From Chamaecyparis obtusa (taxonomy: Eukaryota; Streptophyta; Pinopsida; Cupressales; Cupressaceae), in NCBI GenBank assembly GCA_027943335.1, contig BSBK01000762.1, positions 372,001 through 436,000 on the forward strand: DNA of 64,000 bases, written 5' to 3'. Shown here in pieces: positions 1-11,000 of this stretch (positions are counted from its first letter, which is position 1; each line of letters begins with the position of its first letter). Position numbers and translations under genes: made by a program. Under the pieces are notes generated by a model. It was not told the origin of the DNA. It was given only the letters and a program-made list of their open reading frames with translations, and ran no database searches.

Positions 1-603
1 ACAGTTATCAGTGCAACAAAATATATTTCTAATCTAAATACAAAATATAAAGGTTGGCAGCAACTTGACAGTCATATGCACTATAAACCTTGGAACATTG
101 AAAAACATATCAAGGTTCTGCTGCAACAAGACTCTGTAACATGTTTACAATCCACTTCCACTTAATTTTTGATAGATTCACTGTGTTGTCCTTTTTTGTA
201 TCCTTCATTGCTGGAATCTGTAACATCTTCCTTTACACTGCCATTTGCTTCCGGAAACCCAAGCTCTGATATATCTTGCTTGGCCATCAAATTTCTGAAA
301 AAATAAAACAAAGAAGCGGAATGATATACCTGGAAATAACGGAACTCCAAAAACTAAAGATTAAGCTTTTCAGGAATCTCCCATAATATAATTACTGTAT
401 CCAATCAATTTCACCATGTCACAAGACCAAAATGAACACCGTACTGAAAAAGTAAGCACAATACAAAATAAAAAAATGCACATTGCTCTTGATTTGACTG
501 GATGCAACACAGTTATACTCAAGGTGTGGCGTATAACCAGTGTACGTATGTACAATGATGATATATTGTTCAAGAAAATTTTAATTACCATAGAGAAGAA
601 AGA
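1..603. other. Flank, no recognisable gene
   Basis: AT-rich sequence. A 62-codon minus-strand frame at 162-350 ends in a hydrophilic tail (Asp/Ser/Lys rich) and could be the C-terminal exon of the hAT-like fragment just upstream on that strand, but no family motif supports it. Nothing else was recognised. Confidence 0.4.
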
Positions 604-795
604 CTTTTCTTGCTTGTATGTGGGCAACTTTACCATAGCTAACTGCGGGTCCTCTAGACTAGGGAACAATCTCTTCATGTATTTGATGGGGCCCTTTGTG
701 ACCTTTGCATTGACTTGAAATGAGTCCCTATACAAAAACTTTGGATTAAGATAGTATTCAAAAGCATTGAGACGTGAATTCATCTATTGACCCCA
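604..795 (-). pseudogene. hAT-type transposase C-terminal fragment
   Basis: Reading the minus strand from 795, an in-frame Arg-Trp-Gly-Gln-stop is followed by about 60 codons whose pattern matches the segment of plant hAT/DUF659 transposases just before the dimerisation region: a start like 'LNAFEYYLNPKFLY', an acidic turn, then 'KRLFP..EDPQLA...LPTYK'. Plant hAT proteins usually read 'LHAAAYYLNP..' here. The stop right before the segment, and hydrophobic noise after it (604 down to 370), indicate a decayed fragment or a single exon. No BED zinc finger or catalytic residues lie in the window. Assignment is by remembered motif only. Confidence 0.55.
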
Positions 796-1492
796 TCTGA
801 CATTCATGGTTTTCCGTAGCAAGTATCTCTCATGTGATGACACTAGTGTAGCTTTTGATGACCCATCCTGATTTGTGTACTTTGCATGAATTACCTTCTT
901 TCATACATGATGATTAGTAAAGTGATGATCATTCCTTTTGATCTCATGTTATTCAATGCTAATCTAGTCTCTGCTTTGATGATTAGTTATCAGCTTCTAA
1001 TGTTGGTTTCACTGATACTTCCTTGCCTTTATCTACATTACATGACATTATATAAGCCTTAGTGAACAGCTTTTACATGATGGTACTAGTGACCAATCCT
1101 TAAATGTGAATCAATTACTGTTAATCATATGCACACAGATGATAGCATTCTATTGATGAACAAGTATAGATTGTACCTAAGTGGTAGAACTTAACATTTA
1201 TTTATTTGTCTTCCTTTAAACTTATTTTCCTAGCCCAGCTAATGTTTTTATCACATATTTTTCTAGGCCAAATTCACAAGATAAACTTAAAACTCTTAAT
1301 ATCTATCTTTTGACCCCAATTCATCTAATAATATGGCTTATGTGTCTCCAACACCTACCTTTCATGTAATCCTTGATTCACGTGATTATATTCTTGTAGA
1401 GTGCACTTCTACAAACCTAGTCAGAGGATAAGATGTCAACTTAACACAAATTATCTTGCCTAACAAATGCACTTAATTTACCTCCTCCACCT
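796..1492. other. AT-rich intergenic stretch
   Basis: No open frame above noise, no repeat partner elsewhere in the window and no RNA gene seen. It ends at the left edge of the Gypsy-1 LTR. Confidence 0.5.
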
Positions 1493-2723
1493 TGTAATGT
1501 CCCCTTCCAAATTTGCCCAAGAATCATAATTGCAACAAGTTAGGGTTGGATTACATCTTTACCAACTAAAATATCTCCTTAAAACAATACTGTCCTTGAT
1601 TCAGATCTTGCAACCATAACCAAGGGAACACACACACACATATTTATATATATATCTGTGTGTGTGTGTGTGTGTATATACTTCCAGCTATTTGGTTAGA
1701 TTATACCAAATATATTCATACAATATTTATATTGCCATTCACATACATTAGGGTTTGGAGGAAGAAGCATGATAGGTCCACCCGAAGCCATCTCGCACTA
1801 AGCCCAAGAGTGGACACTCACCCTCTAGGCCCCAGTGGGCAGGCAACATGGACATCCACTCGGGCCAGCCTACTTAGTGAGGTGCTTGCATCTGCTTTCC
1901 CTATCTATGCCTTATCCCCCTAAGGTCAATAGTAATCATTGCAGAGTCGGAGAGAAGATTGTAATGGGGGCTCCTTGATTGTCCCATCCAAGCCCAAGAG
2001 CATCTCCTTGCCCTCTTGGCCCCAGAGGCAAGAAACATGGACATCCCCTTGAGGTGGCCTACTTAGATAGCAACCTCATAATTCCCCCTACTTCCTTCCA
2101 TACATGATGGGGGTTTCAAACAAATCTATTACAAACACGCATTTATATTCAATCATATATACATATAAGAGATAAATATTGACAAGTAACGCATAGGCAA
2201 AAAAACATACCAAAAGAGTAGGTATTACCATATTAGGATTACTAGATGTGGTTAGAACATAACTGAAATAAGTCTATTGCACTCATGTCTGATCTGAATG
2301 TTATCTTTTCCACCAATTGCAAGAATTGCTTTTATTCACTGATGGTAATTACTAATGTATGATGATGCCTTTTCTACCTTGGAACTTCCTCGATATAGAC
2401 CTTGACAACTTCATGGAGGTAAGCCACTTTACGAGGCGCCCCTTTGGAAAGTGGCTTCCCTCTCAGCAAAGATGTGACTCTTCAAATCAAACTTTTTTGG
2501 AGTTTCTTCATAACCGAACATTATCCTCCTTAATCACATTTTGTAATGACAAGTTATAATCCTCCATCAATTGTTGTCAGATGACCTCTTAATCGCTTGT
2601 TTGTAATCATTTCTCCTTAATGACTTGCATGTTGTTCAATTTATCTTCACAAAAAATAGTGAAGTCTTAAGAATAAAATAATTTTCTAGTTATGGTTATC
2701 TCCCTTGAGGCAAGGGCTTGACA
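1493..2723 (-). repeat. Gypsy-1 3' LTR
   Basis: Begins on the plus strand with tgtaatgtcccc and ends ...ggcttgaca, so it has TG...CA termini. It matches 13592-14620 over most of its length, for example in the 'gcaacaagttagggtt' and 'ggtttggaggaagaagcatgat' blocks. On the minus strand it starts right after the coding end of the chromodomain. It carries a (CA)n/(TG)n hairpin not shared by the 5' copy. Confidence 0.85.
1627..1680. repeat. (CA)n-AT-(TG)n inverted microsatellite
   Basis: A run of about six CA units, an AT-rich spacer (tatttatatatatatc) and about nine TG units. The arms are reverse complements, so the array can fold into one long hairpin. It lies inside the Gypsy-1 3' LTR; the 5' LTR has only a degenerate acatac/atatac tract here (about 13740-13770), so the array grew after insertion. 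Confidence 0.9.
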
Positions 2724-2724
2724 G

Positions 2725-3057
2725 TCAGCCTTCTCGAGATTGCTTGCCCTCAAGCAATTCCAGATTTGGATGATTGAAGATCTCTTCTCCTTCCCAACTA
2801 GCATCTTCCATAGGCAGGCCTTTCCATTTGATCAAGAATTCGGAAATAGTCTTATTTCTTAATTTCTTCTCCCGCATATTGAGGACGGTTTCAAGTTCCA
2901 AGATTACTTTACCTTCGTCATCAAGTGGTGGTAACTCCACACATGGGGTAATGTGTTGTCCTAGTGCTCTTTTGAGTCGAAACACATGAGAGACATTGTG
3001 AATGCGACTATTTTTTGGCAATTCCAATTCATAAGCTACTTCACCTATCTTCCTTAA
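2725..3057 (-). pseudogene. Gypsy-1 integrase C-terminus and chromodomain
   Basis: Continues the integrase tail whose first part is at 9355-9430. In order on the minus strand: 'GEVAYELELP', 'IHNVSHVFRLKRALGQ', a linker, then a chromodomain-like 'FLIKWKGLPMEDASWEGEE' with the conserved aromatic/Trp residues, ending 'HPNLELLEGKQ'. Chromodomains at the integrase end define chromoviruses and are thought to steer integration toward particular chromatin. The Copia-I insertion cuts the protein just upstream of the GEVAYEL motif. Confidence 0.8.
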
Positions 3058-3552
3058 TATTAGGGTTAGAAGACAGATATCTAACAATTAAATGCAGATT
3101 TGATTAATAAAACAAAGGAATAAAAGCACACAGAAAATGAAACAAGAAGACACTGAGAATTTAATGTGGTTCACCCAAACTTGGGCTACATCCACCAAAC
3201 AGAGAGTCCAATATTATTATCCAACAAATCGAACCAATTACAATCAGCAATCCCTTGCAACTCAATACCATTGCAAAATGCTACAAAATTCTCATATGAA
3301 AACCCTAAGCCATTTTATCAAGACTTATGTTGGTTACAAAAATAGGGTTAGAATATGTCAGCCAATAGAAAATTGGCCCCAGACACCATTGTAAAACAAT
3401 AAAAGTCATTTGAGCTTTTGGGGGCATTGCCCCATGACCTTGTCTTGGGGCTGCTGCCCCCAAATCCCCATTGAATAATTTTGGGGGAAACTGTGCCAAT
3501 AAAAGTGAGGAAAAATTTGCCTTTGAGTTTGATTAGGCTCCATATAACAACA
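3058..3552 (-). repeat. Copia-I 3' LTR
   Basis: Pairs with 8894-9354. Minus-strand start is TGTTGTTATATG; the other end has decayed from tgttaggg to tattaggg. It is 34 bp longer than the 5' LTR because of small indels, including extra copies of a G-rich 'ttgggg' stretch near 3420-3480. Confidence 0.9.
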
Positions 3553-3563
3553 ATCTCCCACTT
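3553..3563 (-). promoter_or_regulatory. Copia-I polypurine tract
   Basis: Minus-strand AAGTGGGAGAT directly before the 3' LTR: the plus-strand priming site used in reverse transcription. Confidence 0.75.
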
Positions 3564-3572
3564 GGAGACTGA

Positions 3573-4422
3573 TCATAACATTGCTGACCCTGTAGCTCCC
3601 ACTGGAATGAAACACATTGGACCCTGTTGTTCTGTTTTTATTGTTTTTAGTCTTGAAGACCAACTGAAGTTGAAGAGGAGCTCAACTTCTCCCTTGTTAC
3701 TTGCCTTTGTAAACATATCCGTTGGATTTTCATTTGTATGTATTTTCTCCAGCCTTAATTGTCCATCATCTAACATCGACTGAATGAAGTGATACCTCAA
3801 TTGTATGTGTTTGGTCTTTGAATGCAAGACAGAATTCTTTGCAAAATGGATGGCACTCTGGTTGTCCGTAAACAAAAAATTGTTAGACTATCGTTTGCCT
3901 AATTCTTCCATGAAAGATTGTATCCATATCATCCCCTTGCTTGCTTTTGTTGCAGCTACATACTCTGTCTATGTGGTGGATAAAGCAACCACCTTTTGCA
4001 ACCTAGAGATCCTACGCACCGTCGTCCCACTTACAGTAAAAACATAACCTGTAGTTCTCCACCTAACATCTACATCCCCTACCAAATCTAAGTCAACATA
4101 GCCTTTTAAATCAGTATTTGTCCCCAAACCATAAACATTTGTTGGATGTACCTCTCAAGTATCTGAGAATCCATTTTATTGCATTCCAATGCTCAACTTT
4201 AGGATGACTCATATACCTACTAACAACTCCTACAACACGTGCAATATCTGGTCTAGTGCATACCATGACATACATTAAACTACCTACAATTGAAGCATAT
4301 GGTACCTTGGACATTTTGTCTTCCTCCTCTCGTGTCTTTGGACACATCTCCTTAGTCAATTTCAAATGACTAGACAGAGGTAGAGTCAATTTATTGTTCT
4401 TCCTATCTTTGCAAATCTTCAT
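3573..4422 (-). pseudogene. Copia-I RT end and RNase H
   Basis: Two frames carry the end of copia pol. 4111-4422 has 'YASIVGSLMYVMVCTRPDIA' and 'HWNAIKWILRYLRGT', the conserved RT-to-RNase H connection. 3573-3875 has 'FTDNQSAIHFAKN', 'HIQLRYHFI' and 'TDMFTKA', the RNase H C-terminus. The intervening part is frameshifted. Similarity is by motif; family membership is clear. Confidence 0.85.
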
Positions 4423-4738
4423 ACCAAGGATTTGATTTGCTGCCCCCCAAATCCTTCATAGCAAAAGAATTTGCTAACTGTTGTTTTAACCCCTAAAGGT
4501 GATTCATGTTAAGATCCCACTACAAGCATATCATCAACATATAAACATAAAATAATGTAGCTGTCATCATCCAACCTCTTAAAATAAACACAATGGTCTG
4601 AATTACACCGACTCTAGCCATGCTCAGTCATAAAGCTATCAAATTTAATATACAATTGTCGAGGTGCTTGCTTCAAGCCATATAATTTTTTCTTCAATCT
4701 GCACACTAATTTCTCCTTACCTTTGGCATCAAATCCTT
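4423..4738 (-). pseudogene. Copia-I RT core (YVDD region)
   Basis: Minus strand encodes 'KLVCRLKKKLYGLKQAPRQLY', then further down a YVDD catalytic box near 4530 ('LYVDDMLV'). The solo LTR at 4739-6118 separates this part from the RT N-terminus. Several stops and frameshifts are present. Confidence 0.8.
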
Positions 4739-6118
4739 TGTACTGGCCTACCCTGTTTGAGCTTGTTTTTTTGTGTTTGTGCAAGAACTTCAACTTATGA
4801 ACATTATGACAAACAGTTTGCATGCAACCAGTAGACTGTAGCTAGCATATATAAATTTGGCACATTATGACAAACAGTTTGCATGCAACCAGTAAACTGT
4901 AGCAACATATATAAAATCTGGTTGTTAAGATTTAATATTCCAGCTCTTAACGCACACAAATCTCACAAATCAATCCTTGTAACTTCACCACGATGCCAAT
5001 ATTAATCACATAAACTTCAATCGGATATGAGGAAATGAATTATATTCTCAGATTTGAATTCAAAATGCAGTCCGGAATCAATTGTTGACTTACAACATGT
5101 ATGTACGTCTATGCTCAGATCATAGATAAGAGAAATAAATTGCATTTTTCAGATTTGAAACAAGTATGCAGTTTGGAAACAGAAAATGATTGATGACTTG
5201 CAGTATATATGCGTCTATGCATTAACAGATATATAGAACCTGAGACGTGAGTCATACCAACTGGAAATGAGATGTACAGCAGCCAGCAAGTCCAAACTTC
5301 TGATATGGTACGGCTGGAAGAACAGTACCGGTCATGGTGATCACTAATTCTCAGTCATAGCATTGTACTTGGGCTTACTGTCAACAGCAACACCATCCGA
5401 ATGCCAAAATAAGTCTCTAGAAACCCAATCCTTCCTCAATCGATTCTGTCCAGGCACTACCAAAACCAGTTCCAATGAATCTCAAGACCATCTATTTCAA
5501 TGGCGTCAAGATTTCCAGCTTGAAGGGATTACGTCCTTCAAACTATTGAGAAATAATCTCCAGAATAATACCCAATTTCTTTAATATTTCCAAGCATGCA
5601 TAAATGAGAGCTATCCTCTTTCTTTTAATACCTTCCTCACTTGTTCCACGCTTCCGTCTTGCCAATGTGGGATAATACATGAGTTTTAATATTACTTTTT
5701 TCCCTTTTACAAAGCCCGTGTATGTACTCAAAAGGGGGGATCTTGATTTTTATAAAGTGACTTTATGAAACATTATAATATTTAATTTAAATAGTCACTT
5801 TATCGTTATAACTTCAAACATTAAAATAATATATCAAATAAACTCGGAATCCCACATATAATAGCTCATCAGAAAGAGCTCAACAAAACACATCTCATCC
5901 TGTCACTAAAAATTGAAGGCACTGCATCCCCTGTTGGCTTACTAAAAATAGTAAGTCTTTCTGAAAACCCAACAAACAAACTCCGTTTGGCCTGTAATTA
6001 AATTTGACTAGGCCAAATAACCTCAAGATCCCTTTGAAGTCCTGGTTAGCCCTCGGGACCATACAAGAATGGGCTAACGACAACATACATCCAAACTGGC
6101 TAAGTGGGGGACATTACA
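4739..6118. mobile_element. Solo LTR (1.38 kb) inside Copia-I RT
   Basis: Begins tgtactggcc and ends gacattaca (TG...CA with TGTA/TACA ends), flanked by perfect TCCTT duplications at 4734-4738 and 6119-6123. Joining the flanks restores RT motif 'EQPQGF'. It has no coding content and no second LTR, so it is read as a solo LTR left by recombination. The minus strand starts tgtaatgtccccc, like other gypsy LTRs here, so minus orientation is more likely but not proved. Confidence 0.85.
4801..4915. repeat. 61 bp tandem duplication in the solo LTR
   Basis: Two adjacent copies of a unit beginning acattatgacaaacagtttg, period 61 bp, with a few differences. Confidence 0.9.
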
Positions 6119-6588
6119 TCCTTGTGGCTGTTCCATATGTATTTCTTCTTCCAAATCACCATGGAGAAAGGTTGTTTTAACATCGAGTTATTCCAAATGC
6201 AAATCTGCAATAGCCACAATACTTATAACAATGCAAATAGGAGTCATTTTAACAACTAGAGAAAATATCTCATCAAAATCAATACATCTTTTCTATGCAA
6301 ATCCATTTACAACTAACCTGGCTTTAAATCGTTTCTTACCTCCACCCTCCTCTTTCAGCCTATAACCCCATTTGTTTGGTAAAGCCTTTTTACTTGCAGG
6401 CAACTTGCATAATTCCAAGTTTGATTTTTCAGCAAGGAGTCCATTTCTTATGTCGTTCCATGCTCCCACTGAACCTTGGTATCCAGCTGCATAGCCTCAT
6501 CATAATATTCTGGTTCACCAACATCAGTCAATAAAATAGAATACAAAGAGGGAGAATATTTTTCAAGAGGTCTACTTATCCTTGAAGA
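6119..6588 (-). pseudogene. Copia-I RT N-terminal part
   Basis: Minus strand with several stops: 'KRFKARLVVNGFA', 'IDFDEIFSLVVKMTPI', 'DVKTTFLHGDLEEEIHMEQPQG'. These are the first conserved blocks of copia reverse transcriptase; the frame runs into the solo LTR at 6118. Confidence 0.8.
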
Positions 6589-7400
6589 TCATCTAACATT
6601 CACTAGAGTTTGTGGTATTTGTTGTTGTTGTTGTTGCGGAGCTTGAGGAACCACTAGAACATCATCTTTTGGAGTATCATCAAGCACTACATAATCATTT
6701 TCTTTTTTCTCATGCTGCTGCAATTGATCTTTGTACAATAGTTTCTCATTGAATATGACATCCCTCCTTACAATTTTATGATTTTCAAAATCCCAAAGTC
6801 TATAGCCAAATTCATCAATGTCATATCCAACAAATATACATTTCTTTGATTTAGCTTCCAGCTTGGTTCTATTTTCAAAATCTATATGTGCAAATGCTTC
6901 ACAACCGAAGGTTTTGAGAAAAGAATAACTCACCTTCTTACCTATCCATGCTTCCTCTGGATTACCACAACCCAAAGGAGTAGAGGGACCTCTATTAATT
7001 AAATAAACAATAGTGTTTACAGCCTCTGCTCACATGTTTAAGAGCAGCCCAGCATGCAACCTCATACTCCTTGCACACTCCATTTTTGTCATATTTATGC
7101 ATTCAGCCACTCCATTTTCTTGTGGAGTCCTTGGAACCATTTTTCGCCTACAAATACCATTGTTAGATCTGAGACATTTTAGTATTTTTCCAGTCCCATT
7201 CTCAACCAAGCTTTTCCATTTTCTAAAAGTTTCAAATACATCAGATTTCTGCCTAAGGAAATAAATCCACACTTTCCTAGATGCATCATCAATAAATGTA
7301 ACATAATATAGAGAGCCACCAAAGGAAGATACTTGAGTTGGTCCCCATACATCTGTATGAACAAGCTCCAATTTCTCATTTTTTTTTTCCCTTCCCACCC
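6589..7400 (-). pseudogene. Copia-I integrase
   Basis: 7030-7398 holds the catalytic core: 'ELVHTDVWGP' (first Asp), 'FIDDASRKVWIYFL', and 'TPQENGVAE' with the catalytic Glu; the second Asp stretch is degraded near 'KCLRSNNG'. 6589-6975 holds the C-terminal part: 'LKTFGCEAFAHI', 'KCIFVGYDIDEFGYRLWD', 'VIFNE', then a polyglutamine run ('PQQQQQQ') in the linker before RT. Frameshifts separate the pieces. Confidence 0.85.
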
Positions 7401-8075
7401 TTCAGAAAACTAACTCTTTTGTTTTCCATACACACAACTTTCACGGAAATCCATATTAATGCATTTTAGACCTGGCAAAACTTTCTTAGAATGAAGTATG
7501 TTCATACCTTTTTCACTCATACGCCCAAGTCTATTATGCCACAATGTTGTCTTAGAACCTGCAACAACTGTTTTAGTCTCTTCTTACGAACCCACAACAA
7601 CTATTCTTGAACTTGTTTGTGTTTTCTCTGCAATAACTTAAGTAAAAGGTACAGTATGACTTGTACAAAGATATAAGGTGCCTACTTTCACACCATTTTG
7701 CTACCACTAAGGCACCTTTTGTAACTTCCCATTTTTTATTATTAAAAGTAATTGGGCAACCTTCATCACCTAGGTGCCCCACTAAAAGTAAATTCCTAAT
7801 TAGACTTGGTATGTGCCTTACCTTTTGTAGTAGCCAATGATTCACATTTTGCAACTTAATCTTAACTCTTCCCTTTCCAACAATCTAACATGGTTCATTA
7901 TGTCCCAAATAAACCAACCCAAAATCCCCTTGGACATAATCAAGAAAATAACCTTAATGGGGCGTAGCATGAAATGAGGCCCTAAATCTAAAACCCAAGA
8001 ATCATCAAAATTATCTAGGGAAAATATCAAAGCATCCTCCTAAGATTTATTACTTACCACATTTGCCTCCATATT
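7401..8075 (-). pseudogene. Copia-I protease and integrase zinc-binding region
   Basis: 7842-8030 starts with 'DDSWVLDLGPHFM', matching copia protease 'WVLDSGASHHM' with the active-site DSG changed to DLG. 7573-7854 carries 'VRHIPSLIRNLLLVGHL' (usual 'VPxLxRNLISV'). The HHCC finger lies in the degraded stretch near 7400-7570. Not functional. Confidence 0.75.
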
Positions 8076-8811
8076 GCCTTCTTATTTGTCTCCATTATTC
8101 TTTCGAGACCAACAATCTTTCTTCAGATGACCTGGTTTCCCACAATACCAACAATCCCTCATGTCTTTGGATTGGGACCTCTTGTCCTTCGATTTTCCTT
8201 GTGATTTCCCACAACCTCCATAGCCTTTTCCTCTCTCCTTTGAGCTGCCCCTACTTTCTGCATTCAAAACACTACCTAATGTGGATCCACCTGAGCTTTT
8301 CCTACAAATTTCCTCACTCAGAATAACGCCAACATCATCAAATTTTAGGGTATTTGAACTAGAAATAGAGTTCCTAACAGCAATTACCAAGCCATTCCAT
8401 CTTTCAAGCAAAGAACATAGAATCAAAAGAGCCATAATTTCTTCATCAAAATTGACATTTACAGAAGATAATTGACTAATAATTGTATTAAACTCATTTA
8501 AATGATCAGCAATTGGCCCACCTTTTACCATTTTCATATAACTTCGCCAAGGTTTCCATCAACTCTTGAGTTGTCTTTGCTTTTGTAATATTAAATGCCA
8601 CCAATTGTGTCGGGCATAAACAAATATTGCCAAGTGCCTTTTTGTCCAAAATATACCTTTCCTCATCAAACATAGTTGTGACTTTCTTGGCTTATCCTTC
8701 CAATGGCTACCATAAATCCTTCTGATAGAGAAAGTACTCCATTTGTATTTTCCATAACTAAAAGTTCTACCCATTAAACTTCTCAACCTTCAACTTACCC
8801 TCGTTTGCCAT
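8076..8811 (-). pseudogene. Copia-I gag
   Basis: The likely start is ATG at 8811-8809 ('MANEGKLKVEKFNG'), about 70 nt after the primer site. A frameshift near 8540-8560 separates the N-terminal half from 8082-8537, which carries 'ADHLNEFNTIISQLSSVNVNFDEEI', 'LLCSLLERWN..' and a CCHC zinc knuckle (CWYCGKPGHLKKDC). This is the gag-polypeptide layout of copia elements: it would form the particle shell and bind RNA. Confidence 0.85.
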
Positions 8812-8880
8812 TATTCCCACTCAATCATGAGACTCCCGCTCAACCGTGAGACCTTGCAAAGGATAACTGAATACAACCCG

Positions 8881-8893
8881 CTTTGATACCACT
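8881..8893 (-). promoter_or_regulatory. Copia-I primer-binding site
   Basis: Minus strand TGGTATCAAAGC next to the 5' LTR, complementary to the 3' end of initiator tRNA-Met, the usual primer for plant LTR elements. Confidence 0.85.
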
Positions 8894-9354
8894 TGTTAGG
8901 GTTAGAAGACATATATGTAATAGTTAAATGCAGATTTGACCAATAAAATAGAGGAATAAAAACACAAAAAATGAAACAATAAGACAAAGAATTTAACGTG
9001 GTTCGCCCAAACTTGGGCTACATCCACCAAAGAGAGAGTCCAATATTATTATCCAGCAAACCAAACCAATTATAATTAGCAATCCCTTGCAACTCCATAC
9101 TGCTACAAAATTCTCATATGAAGACCCTAACCCTAAGCCATTTTATCAAGACTTATGTCGGTTACAAAAATAGGGTTAGAATATGTCAATAAATAGAAAA
9201 TTAACTCCTGACACATTTGTAAAACAATAAAAGTCATTTGAGCTTTCGGGGGTGCTACCCCCAAACCCCCGTTGAATAATTTGGGGGAAAACCATGCTGA
9301 TAAAAGTGGGGGAAAAATTAACCTCCGAGTCTGATTAGGCTGCATATAACAACA
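8894..9354 (-). repeat. Copia-I 5' LTR
   Basis: TG...CA ends (plus strand tgttaggg...ataacaaca), followed by target duplication CTTAG. Partner of 3058-3552. Confidence 0.9.
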
Positions 9355-10450
9355 CTTAGGATATTATATGGCCCATAAAATCGGGGTTCTAGCTAATTTG
9401 CTCTTTCAACCTTGATTGAAGATTGCTTATATGGTTGTAGCCACAAGAGGACCAAGTCTTCATACGTTTTTCAGTGTAGTTTCGATCGGCATAGATTTTT
9501 TGTTGGTTTTGTGCTTGATGCAAATTATCCTTGAGTGTGTTCATGATGTCCATAATTCGTTGCACGAATTACTTGGCCCCTAGCACTCAACTTTCTTGTA
9601 AAGTCAAACTTCCAAAGGAGGTTGCTTCATACCACATAATGCCTTGAATGGACTCATCCTAATTGGCATGTGGTGGATGGTATTGTAGTAATATTCACCA
9701 AGGTGCAACCATTTTATCTATGCATTTTGTTGGCCTGTGACATAATTTCTCAAGTATCACTCCACTCACTTGTTAACAATTTCTATTTGTCTATTTGTTT
9801 GGGGGTGATAACATGTATTGGGTGTAGTGTTCGGTCCCTACTAAGCAAAAGAGTTATTGCCACAATGTTTCTTGGAAGACCATGTACTCTAAGGATTTCT
9901 TTGAAGAAAACCTTGCCATTTTTTGAGCTCGATACTAAATAGATATTGCTATGAAGTGTGTGTGCTTGGTGAGTCGATCCACTATTACATATATACAATC
10001 CTTTCCTTGAACTTTGGGTAATCCCATTACAAATTCCATAAAGATGTTTTCCCATTTTTTATTTGGAATAGGTAAAGGTTGTAAAAGACCTGTTGGGTGG
10101 TTTTGTTTAGTAATGTCTCTTTGACAGGTTGTACATTCTTGTACATGCTTAAGGACATCCCTCTTGAGGCCCTTCCAAGAGCTTCCAAGAGTATTTTACC
10201 CTTGTTTGTAGGTTTTGTAGTATCCTTGGTAGTCAACTAAGGGATTGTTGTGGTATTCCTTGATGATCTTGTCTTTCATCTTTGAGTTGGGCACAAGGAA
10301 TATCATATTTTTATAGAGGATAAGTTCTAATTCTTCGTATTCCTCATTGGGCAAATTTCTTTCTAAGATACCATAAGCTTGTGAGTCTTTGACATATTTC
10401 GCAATGATATCATTCTTCCAGTGTGTGGTTATGCTTGTTATGGAGTTCAA
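9355..10450 (-). pseudogene. Gypsy-1 integrase
   Basis: Minus strand in order: 'NPLVDYQGYYKTYKQG' (end of the zinc-binding region; usually 'PxxGHxGxxKTY'), 'TGLLQPLPIPNKKWENIFMEFVMGLP', 'IVDRLTKHTHF', 'FFKEILRVHGLPRNIV', and finally 'FYGPYNIL' next to the Copia-I insertion. At the usual 'MDF' box the first catalytic Asp reads Glu (MEF). Frameshifts lie near 10030-10060 and 9780. Confidence 0.85.
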
Positions 10451-11000
10451 GTGAGGTCATCTAATGACAAAGCACTTGCTACGACATTGTTTGTCTCTTT
10501 CACATACTCAATATCAAATTTGTAAGCTTGTATCTTGCTTACCCACTTATGATGCATGTCATTTAGAACTTTTTGATTCATAAAGAACCTTAAGCTATTA
10601 TGATATGTCTTAACATTGAATTTCCCACAAACTAAGTATTGTTTGAACTTGGTTAAGGCGTGCATGATGATTAACATCTCTTTAACATAGATGGAGTAAT
10701 GTTTCTCAGTCTCAGTGAGCTTGCCACTTTCAAATGCCATTGGATGTTTGTTTTGCATAAGGACTACTCCGATACCTACCCCGGAAGCATTCCACTACAA
10801 TTCAAAAGGTAATGTAAAATTGAGATTGGCTAGGATGAGGCATGAGCTCACTACTTTTAGCTTCTCAAATACCTGTTGAGTCACTTCATTCCACAAAGAG
10901 GCACCTTTTTTGGTTAAGTCTATGACTGGTGCAGCCAGCTCAGAAAATCCTTTGACAAACCATTGATAATGAGTGCATAAACCCATAAAGCCCCTCAACT
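10451..11000 (-). pseudogene. Gypsy-1 RNase H
   Basis: 10795-10998: 'RGFMGLCTHYQWFVKGFSELAAPVIDLTKKGASLWN', the RT thumb to RNase H connection. 10447-10758: 'KHPMAFESGKLTETEKHYSIYVKEMLIIMHALTKFKQYLVCGKFNVKTYHNSLRFF' and 'VSKIQAYKFDIEYVKETNNVVASALS', the RNase H body and its degraded end (normally 'VADALSR'). Confidence 0.88.

Larger units (their letters stand above)
3058..9354 (-). mobile_element. Copia-I: Ty1/copia retrotransposon nested in Gypsy-1
   Basis: Flanked by LTRs 3058-3552 and 8894-9354 and a 5 bp target duplication with one mismatch (CTTAA at 3053-3057, CTTAG at 9355-9359). Splicing the flanks restores the Gypsy-1 motif 'GPYNIL-RKIGEVAY'. Minus-strand order gag, protease, integrase, RT, RNase H is diagnostic of Ty1/copia. 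Without the solo LTR at 4739-6118 it is about 4.9 kb, a normal copia size. Several frameshifts and stops make it inactive. Confidence 0.9.
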
